From the NCBI GenBank assembly GCA_963697995.1, contig OY969110.1:1860001-1924000 (forward strand): a stretch of DNA of 64,000 bases. Reading direction: 5' to 3'. This document shows, piece by piece, positions 1 through 8,239 of the stretch. Numbering within the stretch: position 1 is the stretch's first letter; each line of letters begins with the position of its first letter. This DNA is from MFD00082-c5 sp963697995. GTDB taxonomy: Bacteria; Chlamydiota; Chlamydiia; Chlamydiales; JAJFMB01. The notes under the pieces are model-generated. The model worked only from the letters and a program-made list of their open reading frames with translations, was not told the origin of the DNA and made no database searches. The position numbers and the translations under genes were made by a program.

Positions 1-1
1 T

Positions 2-112
2 AGAAGAGTAGATAATATTTTAAATAATAAAAATAAAAACAATTTCTTTTGGCGTTATCTCTTTGGCATTGGCGCGTCTCTGTTAGCCAGTTTTTGTTTT
101 TGGATGTGCTAA
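2..112 (+). CDS. C-terminal fragment of an unidentified membrane protein
   Basis: An open frame enters from the left edge and ends with TAA at 110-112, giving 36 residues. They are a basic/Asn-rich stretch (NNKNKNN) followed by a hydrophobic segment beginning RYLFGIGASLLASF, which could be one membrane helix. A tail-anchored or C-terminal helix is plausible. Too little remains to name a family, and the frame could be fortuitous. Confidence 0.35.
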   Translation, partial: RRVDNILNNKNKNNFFWRYLFGIGASLLASFCFWMC

Positions 113-131
113 AAAAAATTTTAACATAAAT

Positions 132-145
132 ACTACAACAGTAGT
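132..145 (+). terminator. Weak stem-loop between the edge fragment and the TrxR-like gene
   Basis: ACTAC-AACA-GTAGT is a 5-bp perfect stem followed by TTTT. It sits 20 bases after the stop of the edge fragment and about 20 before the next ATG. It could be a weak terminator or a regulatory palindrome; the short stem makes either call uncertain. Confidence 0.25.
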
Positions 146-165
146 TTTAAGAAAACGGGATTAAT

Positions 166-1170
166 ATGAAAAAATATCACTTTATAAAATTTGTCATGAT
201 AATTGCTCTTTTTTCCTCTTCATTATTTAGCAGTGATCTTGTAGAACGACTTGTGATTCTTGGCTCAGGTCCAGCAGGGCTAACCGCAGCTATTTATGCA
301 GGCCAAGCAGGCCTTAAGCCGCTTGTTATAGAGAAGGATGACTGTAGTGGACAATTGAGTGCCGTAAACCATATAGAAAACTTTCCTGGGTTTCCTGAAG
401 GGATAAACGGCAATGAACTTTTAGAACGTATGCACCTACAGGCAGAGAAATTCGGGGCCCGCTTCCATTTAGGCACTGTGATTGATATCAATCTTACTAA
501 CCATCCCTTTAGTTTAACATTTAACGATGGCCACACTGTTTATTCAGAAGCCATCATTCTTGCGCTTGGCAGCTCTAAAAGATGGCTAAAACTGGATTCA
601 GAAGAAGCGTTAAAAGGAAAAGGGGTTGGATTTAGTGCCACCTGTGAAGCATCGCTTTTTAAAAACAAGGATGTTGTTGTCGTTGGAGGCGGTGATGCAG
701 CTTTAGAAGAAGCCATCAATTTGGCAGAGTATGCAAAAAAAGTCACTTTAATTCACCGCAGTGATAAGTTAAATGCCTCATTATATCTTCAGGAGAAAAT
801 ATCCTCAAACTCTAATATCCAAGTGGTACTAAATTCAGCCATTGATGACATCTTGGATGTTTCAAAGGGGCGCGTTACGGGCGTTGCCTTGCGAAACTTA
901 ATAACCGAAGAAAAGAGTGTTATTCAGTGCGAGGGGGTCTTTGTATCGATTGGTCGTCAATCTGATAGTGATTTATTCCAAGGTCAACTTGAAATCACAC
1001 CGTCAGGCTTGATTTCGGTTAATTCCCCAAGCACACAAACAAGTATTCCTGGAGTTTTTGCGGCAGGAGATCTAAGTGATCCTACTTATCGCAAAGCGAT
1101 TACAGCATCAGGAACTGGATGCATGGCAGCTCTTGAAGCCATTATTTTTTTAAACAAATCTTCTAAATAG
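166..1170 (+). CDS. Thioredoxin-reductase-like flavoprotein with N-terminal export signal and an incomplete CxxC
   Basis: The 334-residue protein has the two-domain TrxB fold: FAD dinucleotide motif GSGPAGLT at residues 33-40, NADPH-binding GGGDAAL at 174-180 and the C-terminal FAAGDL FAD motif. Two features are abnormal. The redox-active CATC of TrxB reads SATC (S157, C160), so the disulfide cannot form. Residues 1-23 form a basic-plus-hydrophobic signal-like segment (KKYHFIKFVMIIALF) that cytoplasmic TrxB lacks. It is therefore probably not a working thioredoxin reductase; a flavin oxidoreductase using a single cysteine or an external partner is possible. Its TAG stop is the first three bases of a mobile element end. 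The YcaO operon follows 330 bp downstream. Confidence 0.8.
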   Translation: MKKYHFIKFVMIIALFSSSLFSSDLVERLVILGSGPAGLTAAIYAGQAGLKPLVIEKDDCSGQLSAVNHIENFPGFPEGINGNELLERMHLQAEKFGARFHLGTVIDINLTNHPFSLTFNDGHTVYSEAIILALGSSKRWLKLDSEEALKGKGVGFSATCEASLFKNKDVVVVGGGDAALEEAINLAEYAKKVTLIHRSDKLNASLYLQEKISSNSNIQVVLNSAIDDILDVSKGRVTGVALRNLITEEKSVIQCEGVFVSIGRQSDSDLFQGQLEITPSGLISVNSPSTQTSIPGVFAAGDLSDPTYRKAITASGTGCMAALEAIIFLNKSSK

Positions 1171-1447
1171 TCGGGCCTGAAAAAGTAAGGGCTCCTTGAG
1201 AAAAATTTGCAGTTAACAAGGAAGAGAAACATAACCTATTTTGCAAGGTTTAATTATATGGCAATGAGAAAAGCTTTAAAATTTTGCGAATGGAACACGC
1301 ACTCTCCAAAGAAAAAGTGTTCCTTTTGCAAAAAAAAAAGTGGTGAACGACGCTTCCCCCCACTTGCCAAGGTTTGGTGAGGAGTAAAACGCATTTTTTG
1401 TCCAAAGGGGCACTTTTTATTGGAGAGGACTTTTTCAGGGTCAACTA
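1168..1447. mobile_element. MITE-like element, copy A (long form)
   Basis: Starts TAGTCGGGCCTGAAAAAGT and ends ACTTTTTCAGGGTCAACTA, a diverged version of the family terminal inverted repeat. The interior carries the family left module (1190-1300) and right module (1301-1430). Its first three bases are the stop codon of the TrxR-like gene. It has no coding capacity for a transposase, so it would need one supplied elsewhere. Confidence 0.85.
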
Positions 1448-1458
1448 AATAAACAACC

Positions 1459-1472
1459 ACTGCATATGCAGT
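1459..1472. promoter_or_regulatory. 14-bp perfect palindrome upstream of the peptide/ycaO operon
   Basis: ACTGCATATGCAGT is a perfect inverted repeat between mobile element copy A and the ribosome binding site of the small peptide gene, 27 bases before its ATG. Position and symmetry suit a dimeric repressor operator. No regulator gene is adjacent, so the role is inferred. Confidence 0.35.
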
Positions 1473-1499
1473 ATTTAAACAAAAAAAAAGGAGTCAATA

Positions 1500-1643
1500 A
1501 TGAAACAGATTCACAGTAAAAGAGGCTACAGCAGCTCTTTCAGCGCTCATCCAAGCGGTGAAAGTCAAGAGGTGAAAAAATTAAAACAAACAATTCCTCT
1601 TACAACGCTAGAAAATCTAAAGAAGATTAAAAAAGGACAATAA
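1500..1643 (+). CDS. 47-residue peptide, candidate YcaO substrate (precursor)
   Basis: ATG at 1500 follows a very strong ribosome binding site (AAAAAGGAG, 6 bases away). The stop at 1641-1643 is 3 bases before the ycaO ATG, so the two are translationally coupled; the ycaO Shine-Dalgarno AAAGGA lies inside this gene. The N-terminal half is rich in Ser, Gly and His (RGYSSSFSAHPSGES, residues 8-22). The C-terminal half is a basic, Leu/Lys-rich likely helix. A short peptide tightly coupled to a YcaO enzyme is the usual arrangement for ribosomally made, post-translationally modified peptides. The modifiable residues lie in the N-terminal half, unlike the common leader-core order, so the helix may act as a follower. 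No homolog is recognised. Confidence 0.6.
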   Translation: MKQIHSKRGYSSSFSAHPSGESQEVKKLKQTIPLTTLENLKKIKKGQ

Positions 1644-1646
1644 TCA

Positions 1647-2831
1647 ATGAAATATGAGAGAGAACGTTCACATGAAGAAGCAGAAGCCTATTTCGAGATT
1701 GAGCTAAAAAAATTAGCCTTAAACTGCTCGCTTAATAAATTTGGCTCTCCTCCATTTCAAAGTACCGTTTGCAACTTATTTTGTGGTCAAAATAAGGTGA
1801 GTGAAGGTGGAGGAAAAGGGATTGGAATACAATCTGAGTTAAGTGCTAAGTATGAGGCTTTGGAGCACTATACCAGCCAACTTAGTCTTATGTCTTCTGC
1901 TCATGAATCGTTCTCTCTTTTTGAGGCTAAATCCATGGGAGTGCCGCTAATCCCATCGAAGATTTTTCCTGATCTTTTTGCTTTTGAAAACGAAAAATTG
2001 CCTTGGATTGGATACCAGCGGCTTGGCACTCAAAACAAGGCTTATATTCCAGCTATTTGTACTCATCCCTTTTATTATCGAAATCCGTTTCCTGGGGATC
2101 ATTTCGATTACATGAATTTATACTTAAGTGCAACAACTAACGGATTTGCATCAGGATGCACAAGAACTGAAGCTTTGATCCATGCTATTTTAGAAGTTGT
2201 TGAAAGACATAGCCTCTCTCTTTTTATGATCGAAGTTTTTTGCGATCAAAACACACCTAAAATATTGAATAAAGCGACTTTACCCAATCACTTAAAAACT
2301 CTTGTAAAACATATTACAGAAATCTCTGGATATGACGTCATTATCTTTGAGTTACCTAATGAATTAACAATTCCTTGTTATGGAGCCCACCTATACCATC
2401 CCAATTTAATCGTTCCCATTAAGGGGTATGGTGCTGCTTTAAACTCTTCTTATGCCATTGAAAGAGCTCTTCTAGAGGCTTTACAAGGCTATCATGAGGA
2501 CCCCCAGAACAAACAAGAGTTTGATTACCTTCAAAAATTAAACGATTGGCCTGATGTAAAAAAGTGTGCTGAGTTTAATTTTAGCACAGGAACATTAGTT
2601 CCGTATGCGAAACTTGAGTTTACAGGATTACCAGATCAATACCTTGATAATATTGTTTCAAAATTAAATTCAAATGATTTTTCGATTTATGTTAATGAGA
2701 CCTATTCTTCAGAGTATCTAACAACTGTTCACGTGATCATTCCCGAAGCAGAAGAATTTTTCTCAGCCACTATGGGACTTGTGGTTCCTATCAAAAATAA
2801 AGGAGCGTTATGGGCAAAGAAAAATTATTAA
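1647..2831 (+). CDS. YcaO-domain ATP-dependent peptide-modifying enzyme
   Basis: A stand-alone 394-residue YcaO protein. ATP/Mg-binding signatures are visible: GGGKGIGIQSELSAKYEALEH (about residues 54-74), TNGFASG followed by EALIHAILEVVER (164-187), and ERALLEALQGY near residue 280. YcaO enzymes activate backbone amides with ATP to make azolines, amidines or thioamides. The C-terminus ends IKNKGALWAKKNY and lacks the PxPxP motif typical of azoline-forming members. No E1-like partner, dehydrogenase or TfuA gene is beside it, so the chemistry cannot be assigned. It is coupled to the upstream 47-residue peptide gene and overlaps the downstream PAP2 gene by 22 bp, so all three form one operon. 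Confidence 0.85.
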   Translation: MKYERERSHEEAEAYFEIELKKLALNCSLNKFGSPPFQSTVCNLFCGQNKVSEGGGKGIGIQSELSAKYEALEHYTSQLSLMSSAHESFSLFEAKSMGVPLIPSKIFPDLFAFENEKLPWIGYQRLGTQNKAYIPAICTHPFYYRNPFPGDHFDYMNLYLSATTNGFASGCTRTEALIHAILEVVERHSLSLFMIEVFCDQNTPKILNKATLPNHLKTLVKHITEISGYDVIIFELPNELTIPCYGAHLYHPNLIVPIKGYGAALNSSYAIERALLEALQGYHEDPQNKQEFDYLQKLNDWPDVKKCAEFNFSTGTLVPYAKLEFTGLPDQYLDNIVSKLNSNDFSIYVNETYSSEYLTTVHVIIPEAEEFFSATMGLVVPIKNKGALWAKKNY

Positions 2832-3448
2832 AAAAATTTATTTTTTCTATCCTGATCTTTATTTTGATCATCTCCATTTGTTATTACTACTTGGATAAAC
2901 CTATTGCTTTTGAAATGAATCGTATTAATTTCCGTAAATACTCGTTTTTTAAATGGCTGAATCAAATTTCGTTTATTTGTAGTTTCACATCATTTGTATT
3001 GTTGATTACTCTATCACTCAAGGCTATTTTGCGACCTCTAAAAGGTCCACAACGGTCGTTATTTTTGCTTTCCTCAACGGTTGCCACATCCATTTTTTTA
3101 AAAGATTTTTTTAAAGTGATTTTTGGTCGTACTTGGCCAGATACCTGGTTTGCAAATAATCCTTCTCTAATAAAAGATCAGATTTATGGATTTCATTTTT
3201 GGAAGTGGGACTATGCTTATGAATCTTTTCCTTCGGGTCATGCAACCGTAGCTTTTTGCGTCATAACATTTCTTTGGATTTTGGCTCCCAAATGGCGTTG
3301 GCTAGCCGTAGTACTGGCTCTTTTTCAAACGATTCCACTTATTGCTTTTAACTATCATTTTTTAGGAGATGTTATTGGAGGTGCCTATTTAGGAAGTTTA
3401 TGCTCATGGATTGCCATCAGGATAAATAACACTCTAAAGGCTCAATAG
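2810..3448 (+). CDS. PAP2-family membrane phosphatase
   Basis: The 212-residue polytopic protein has about five hydrophobic segments and the phosphatidic-acid-phosphatase signatures: KVIFGRTWPD (near residue 105), FPSGHA (near 143) and NYHFLGDVIGG (near 185). Such enzymes hydrolyse lipid phosphates such as undecaprenyl pyrophosphate or phosphatidylglycerol phosphate at the membrane. The ATG lies inside the end of ycaO with a near-ideal AAAGGAG ribosome binding site, indicating co-translation. In this operon it might act in export or immunity, or simply be an envelope enzyme carried along; nothing in the sequence decides that. Confidence 0.85.
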   Translation: MGKEKLLKKFIFSILIFILIISICYYYLDKPIAFEMNRINFRKYSFFKWLNQISFICSFTSFVLLITLSLKAILRPLKGPQRSLFLLSSTVATSIFLKDFFKVIFGRTWPDTWFANNPSLIKDQIYGFHFWKWDYAYESFPSGHATVAFCVITFLWILAPKWRWLAVVLALFQTIPLIAFNYHFLGDVIGGAYLGSLCSWIAIRINNTLKAQ

Positions 3449-3610
3449 GCGATTTGCTATTAGCTAGTTAAATTTTAAAACAGTTGACGCTACCCTTATG
3501 ACAAGACCTTCAAAAAGTAGCATTCTTTAAATCCAAGCCCTTGGCGGGGGTCTAAAGATAATAGTCTAGTTTTAGCAAGTTAATAACTGTAAAGGCACCA
3601 TGACATTATG
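3449..3610. other. Intergenic stretch after the PAP2 gene
   Basis: This 162-bp segment together with mobile element copy B and 3762-3871 makes a 423-bp gap between two convergent genes. No open frame with a ribosome binding site, clear terminator or tRNA was seen on either strand. Confidence 0.5.
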
Positions 3611-3761
3611 TAGTCGGCCCTGAAAAAGTAAGGGTTCCATTCGCAAATTTTTAAGCTTTTCTCATTGTCATATAAATAAACCTTGCAAAATAGGCTATAT
3701 CTCTCTTCCTCGTTAACTTCAAATTTTTCTCAAGAAACCCTTACTTTTTCAGGGCCGACTA
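3611..3761. mobile_element. MITE-like element, copy B (short left-module form, inverted)
   Basis: TAGTCGGCCCTGAAAAAGT at 3611 and its exact reverse complement ending at 3761 bound a 151-bp element. The interior is the reverse complement of the left module of the long form, and the right module is absent. It lies between convergent genes (PAP2 and the lipase-like protein). Confidence 0.85.
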
Positions 3762-3871
3762 AATACTCTTTACATTCTCTTAATAAATTATGTGGCCGCC
3801 CCAAGTGGTAATTTTACAAAAACTTGCATCTTTTTTTAGAAAATAAACGTGAACCGACCTATTCGCCTGAA

Positions 3872-6800
3872 TTAAACGAAGACTCGCGAATCGAGCATGT
3901 CATTACAAATTTCTCTAATGCGGGAAGAGTTATATCTGGATAAAAATGTTTCCAGTTTCTCTAGTTCTTTTCGCATTTGAGTTATGTGCGTGCTAGGATT
4001 TACCTCGATTTGGGTATTAAATCCTAAGATGTCAATCGGGATCTCAGGAGATGCCAAGACAGCCTCTGGAGGGGGAAGACTGAGCCTATCCCACATCAAC
4101 ATCTGCAATTTCTTCTGGCTCAATGAGGAAGTTAATTTACCCCATCCAAGAAGCGTTTCATAGGTTTTTGTATACTTAACAATCAGATGGCTCTCCACCT
4201 CTCGTTTTTGTCTTAACAGTGCTGCCACTTCAAAGTACTCAGCACAAGGTGTCCAGCTGGTTTTCTCCACCCAATCATTAAACTTAGGTTCGATGGTTCC
4301 AGTTTTGATCAACTCTTCTAAGGCTTTACAAACGGTGTTATCATATGCTTCGCTATTAAAGATAAATGATCGGCTTGGCTTTCTCTGCAATAAAGCAAAT
4401 AATCCAGGAAAACGGGTTTCATGCGGGGCAACCATCCCTTTTTTCAAGCGATAGCTTTCCTTATCGGGTAATCCCAACTGATATTCATTCCCACTAAACG
4501 CTTGCATCAGCAATTCATTTACATTACCCTGAAAAGCATCTACTGTTGTTTTGTCAAACCGCGCACATACAAGTCTTGCGTACTTTTTTGGATTTTCCCC
4601 ATCCTTGACAAAAGAAAAAGTTAAAGTAAGTTTCCACACATCTCCCTCTTCTCTAAATTCATAGAAGGGAACAAAAAAGCCTTCTGAAATATCAAATAGC
4701 CCTAATTTCATCCCCCAATAAGCAATGTAATTATCAGGGAAAAGCAACGGAATCTGATCATTTCCATCAAGAGGGAGCACCACGCGGCTTCTGCTTTTCT
4801 CAAGCTTCAAGTGATTGTCATACAATTGACTCACTCTCGAAGAGTATTCGGAATCTTCACAAGGAGAAGGGATCTTGCAGAGATCCTCTTTTTGTATGGC
4901 GCTACCGCTAGGAATATAGATGGTTTGCCGGTTGATGTTGATTTTACACCAAAAAATTTCGTCAACTCTTCCAGGAGAGCTCGTGCTATAAACATGCTCA
5001 ATCGCCCATTTACTGACAAGATCTGAGGAGAGAGTTTTCTTAGATACTTCAATAATCAAATCGTGTAATTGAGCAGATGCATCTGCCGATATTATTTGAC
5101 TTAAAGCAATAATCGAACGATTGGAAAATCTCTCTTTAGTAAACTCAACATGTCTCTCAATATCGTTATTTTCGATAAAGTAAGGTAAATCCAAATCCAA
5201 TGACAAGAATATCTCTACTGTTTTAAGTAGAGATTTAAGCAAAAATTTTTCCGCATAACCAATATTGGTATAGAAAGCAACAGATCCAGCTCTTCTTTGC
5301 TCCTCTGAAAAATCTAATGCAATCTTTTCTTTGTGGACAAAGTCTGAAAGAGCAAACTTTGTACTGCCAACCAATTTACTTTCCAGTTTCTCTTTATCGA
5401 CTTGATTTTGTCCTAACAATCTCTCTTGAAACTCAATTTTTCGCCGTTTCATACGATTTCTTTTGTCTCTGACATTATTTCTTAAAGCTCGGTATTCGTT
5501 TAAGCAATTCTCAATGACTCGTTCAGAGCTTTCCATAAAATTTAGGATATTTTTGCCCTGATGTTGAGCAAAAGTTATGCTTTGAACGAGCCGAGAGTGA
5601 TGATTCTCAACCCAAAACCTCTCTTTAAGCAAAGGGTCAATGTGGGGCAGAGTTTGTAAATAAAGGTAAGTATTTCCCACATTAGGCACTCCGGCGCTCT
5701 TAGCTATCAGTCCGGAAAAATAGTCCGGCGCCTTGAAGAACTCAGAGGACTCCACTAGGGGACCTGAGGGGACAATGCCAATCCAAACATCCCTATTTAA
5801 ATGACGCATTCTAATATCGAAAAACCATAAGAAGCTTTCGATACTCTTTTGATCGGCAGAAACTTCTACCCGAGGATCCTCTTCAAAAGCCTGCATATAT
5901 CTGATCGTATCTACTTGAAATTTTTTCCCTTCTTGACTAATCATTCTCCCAATGATTTCGCTCCTCATATTTTTTAGCTCTTGACGAAGCTCTGCTGCAA
6001 GATTTTGAATCTCTTTTCGTGCCCATTGGATATTTTCTAGTATCTGTCTGAATTCTTGTTTCTGATCTGCATTAAGCATTTCAAATTTTCGAAACAACTC
6101 TTCCATGGAAACTTCAGCATTTTTTGATACTTTTTCAAGGGCGTTGATATCCTCTCCACTTTTACCTTGAGACGATACAAGCGTTAACATCTCTTTAAAA
6201 GCATAAAAACTTACTACAGCTTGTCCTGCTAATTGGAGATATCCTGTTGAATCCCCCCGCATTGCATTGATCAAACCTAGTGCAGTTTTAGCTTTAATAA
6301 GGGAATCAAAGATCACTTTACACTGATTTACTTCAAAAACACACTTCGCGACCGCACCGGATACATCTATTGCATGGACCAGATAATGATTTAAGCCAAA
6401 GTTGGAATCCACACATTCTGCTACACCCCGCACGATTTCGACGATCCCCTTAAAAGCTTGATATTTGGCAACGTTTTCCCCCAATTTTAGATCTCTTTTT
6501 TCATTTGGAGTCAAGCATGCTTGATCATCCTCCTTAAGCTTTGCTAACTGAGAGGCAACGACAACTGTATCTTGCCCCTGACTTTCTAACGCCTCCTCTG
6601 AACAAAAGTTTGCCTTTGTCTCATCGATTTCCTCATCAACATTTTCAATATATTTTCTTATTTGTCCTTTTTCTCCCTCATTAGCCTCATTGAAAGTTAG
6701 ATATAAATCCATTTTTTTTGTTATTAAGGGGTCCAATGATTTAAATAGCGAGGAACCTGCCTCGCTAGAGTTATTATTGTCTGATGGATAATATTGGGGA

Positions 6801-7534
6801 ACGATGCGCGGGCTACGGGTTGGGAGAAAAAAGCTATAGGGGACATCTGGATGCTTCTGCATGTTGGAAAGTATTTCCCAAGTCAAAATGTAAATAGCTT
6901 TTTTAAATTCAGTTATTGTATGTCCCCCTTTGCAAACGGTAATATAACGATCCTCTACGCTTCCAATTATTTTCCAGGAAGAAACCTTATCTCCTTCTGT
7001 TCGAAGGTTCCAAGTGATGTTTACAGGACCTCGCTCAGCTTTATAGGCGTTAAATGTGATACGGAAAAGGTTTATACCTCGAAATACATGTGAAGCATGG
7101 AACCCTCCAGCAGAATGCCCAACCAAAACTTTGACCCTTCCTCTGTGCTTTTTTTCCCACTGACCAATTTTCCACTCCATTTCTTTATGAAGACTTGTCG
7201 GATTAGTGATGAAAAACGCAACATTGTCGAAAACCCAATTAAAAAAATGTTCAGTGCCGCGAAAGCCAACGGTAAGATCTGATGAGCCTTTTTCGCGGAA
7301 TAGGCGAACTTTCCAGCTATTGATTCCTTTAAATGGGACTAAATTAATTAAGCTTTTATAGGTAAAGTGCTCCGTTTCTAGGCAATCAACACCTGGGAGA
7401 GAATTTTTAAGATAGTTGTTTATCTTATTATTATCTTCATAGCAAGCTTCTGCTATATGCCAATAATAACTTGGACTCCGAGGTGGATAGCACATAAGTG
7501 TCTCTTTTTGAAAAATTTCGTTTGAAAATATCAT
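3872..7534 (-). CDS. Very large protein with N-terminal class 3 lipase-like domain; candidate effector
   Basis: About 1,220 residues. Near the N-terminus are the hallmarks of alpha/beta-hydrolase class 3 lipases: VGFRGTEHF (residues 90-98, oxyanion region), nucleophile elbow GHSAGG (140-145, Ser142), a GDKV aspartate (Asp183) and GGHTI (His206), giving a complete predicted Ser-Asp-His triad. The following roughly 1,000 residues contain a long charged, helical, probably coiled-coil stretch (about 460-560 and 680-760) and no domain I recognise. No Sec signal peptide is evident, so delivery by type III secretion would be the likely route if exported. The first in-frame codon is a TTG; ATG at 7534 or ATG at 7495, which has the better Shine-Dalgarno, could start it. 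It stands alone between repeats. Confidence 0.7.
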   Translation of the reverse strand: MIFSNEIFQKETLMCYPPRSPSYYWHIAEACYEDNNKINNYLKNSLPGVDCLETEHFTYKSLINLVPFKGINSWKVRLFREKGSSDLTVGFRGTEHFFNWVFDNVAFFITNPTSLHKEMEWKIGQWEKKHRGRVKVLVGHSAGGFHASHVFRGINLFRITFNAYKAERGPVNITWNLRTEGDKVSSWKIIGSVEDRYITVCKGGHTITEFKKAIYILTWEILSNMQKHPDVPYSFFLPTRSPRIVPQYYPSDNNNSSEAGSSLFKSLDPLITKKMDLYLTFNEANEGEKGQIRKYIENVDEEIDETKANFCSEEALESQGQDTVVVASQLAKLKEDDQACLTPNEKRDLKLGENVAKYQAFKGIVEIVRGVAECVDSNFGLNHYLVHAIDVSGAVAKCVFEVNQCKVIFDSLIKAKTALGLINAMRGDSTGYLQLAGQAVVSFYAFKEMLTLVSSQGKSGEDINALEKVSKNAEVSMEELFRKFEMLNADQKQEFRQILENIQWARKEIQNLAAELRQELKNMRSEIIGRMISQEGKKFQVDTIRYMQAFEEDPRVEVSADQKSIESFLWFFDIRMRHLNRDVWIGIVPSGPLVESSEFFKAPDYFSGLIAKSAGVPNVGNTYLYLQTLPHIDPLLKERFWVENHHSRLVQSITFAQHQGKNILNFMESSERVIENCLNEYRALRNNVRDKRNRMKRRKIEFQERLLGQNQVDKEKLESKLVGSTKFALSDFVHKEKIALDFSEEQRRAGSVAFYTNIGYAEKFLLKSLLKTVEIFLSLDLDLPYFIENNDIERHVEFTKERFSNRSIIALSQIISADASAQLHDLIIEVSKKTLSSDLVSKWAIEHVYSTSSPGRVDEIFWCKININRQTIYIPSGSAIQKEDLCKIPSPCEDSEYSSRVSQLYDNHLKLEKSRSRVVLPLDGNDQIPLLFPDNYIAYWGMKLGLFDISEGFFVPFYEFREEGDVWKLTLTFSFVKDGENPKKYARLVCARFDKTTVDAFQGNVNELLMQAFSGNEYQLGLPDKESYRLKKGMVAPHETRFPGLFALLQRKPSRSFIFNSEAYDNTVCKALEELIKTGTIEPKFNDWVEKTSWTPCAEYFEVAALLRQKREVESHLIVKYTKTYETLLGWGKLTSSLSQKKLQMLMWDRLSLPPPEAVLASPEIPIDILGFNTQIEVNPSTHITQMRKELEKLETFLSRYNSSRIREICNDMLDSRVFV

Positions 7535-7720
7535 CAAATATTGAAACAGTCAATAGAAAAAATTACTAGAGCCATCGCCCCTTTTGTTGATCTTCGCGTA
7601 AACTTCTTTATTTCATAAGTATGACATGCGATAAATTGCAAGGCTTGGGCGCTCTCCACAGCTTTCGCTTGCTGTTTCGCTTGAAAAAGACCCGTTAGAT
7701 GCAAAACTTGCCGATCTGAT

Positions 7721-7927
7721 ATTTAAAACCGCGAAGCGGTTGCCGGAAGGGGTAAAGGGGAAACCGCGCAGGGGTTTCCCCACTTAGATGAAATCATTAC
7801 AATTGATCAAGATGATTCGAGATTATAGTTTGTTCTTCGATGTTTACAACTTAAAGCATCTTTAAAGGGGGAACCCCTGCGCGGTTCCCCCTTTACCCCC
7901 TCCGGCAACCGCTTCGCGGTTTTAAAT
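7721..7927. repeat. Long inverted repeat built of REP-like palindromes
   Basis: Arms of about 61 bp (7721-7781 and 7867-7927) are near-perfect reverse complements separated by 85 bp. Each arm contains smaller hairpins, for example AACCGCGAAGCGGTT and GGGGAAACC-GCGCAG-GGTTTCCCC. The arms are much richer in GC than the surrounding DNA. The organisation resembles paired REP/BIME elements or an inactive TIR element. No gene is present in the 7538-8267 gap. Confidence 0.75.
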
Positions 7928-7988
7928 GCATGGCCTCGTTTGACGCTTACCCGGCGGGAGCAAACCTTTCGCGACTAAAAGTTACTTA

Positions 7989-8239
7989 AGTTATGCAGGC
8001 CCGGCCCCTTTTGAAAGAAGCGAGATCGTTGGTGGGGCGCCCCCAATAAGATCACGACGTAGATTTGAAAAAACAGCGAGCTCGGCACTCTACGGTTGAG
8101 AGGCCGAGCTCGCTAGTTATGCAGGCCCGGCCCCTTTTGAAAGAAGCGAGATCGTTGGTGGGCGCCCCCAATAAGATCACGACGTAGATTTGAAAAAACA
8201 GCGAGCTCGGCACTCTACGGTTGAGAGGCCGAGCTCGCT
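7989..8239. repeat. Tandem direct duplication of a 125-126-bp segment including a terminator hairpin
   Basis: The segment beginning AGTTATGCAGGCCCGGCCCC occurs at 7989-8114 and again at 8115-8239, almost identical (one G missing in the second copy's GGTGGG run). Each copy ends in the GCGAGCTCGG/CCGAGCTCGC hairpin. The second copy continues into the T-run of the tRNA terminator, so the first looks like a duplication of the 3' end of the tRNA transcription unit plus flank. Confidence 0.85.

Noticed and set aside
166..1170. Plain annotation as thioredoxin reductase trxB
   Set aside because: The redox-active CxxC is SATC and an export-like N-terminus is present, so the standard function is unlikely.
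1647..2831. Azoline-forming cyclodehydratase assignment for the YcaO
   Set aside because: The C-terminal PxPxP motif and an E1-like partner are absent and the candidate peptide has no cysteine; only the YcaO family call is safe.
7640..7790. Remnant of a coding gene (frame reading LAVSLEKDPLDAKLADLIFKT)
   Set aside because: It is short, preceded by a stop and runs into the inverted repeat; no family resemblance is secure.
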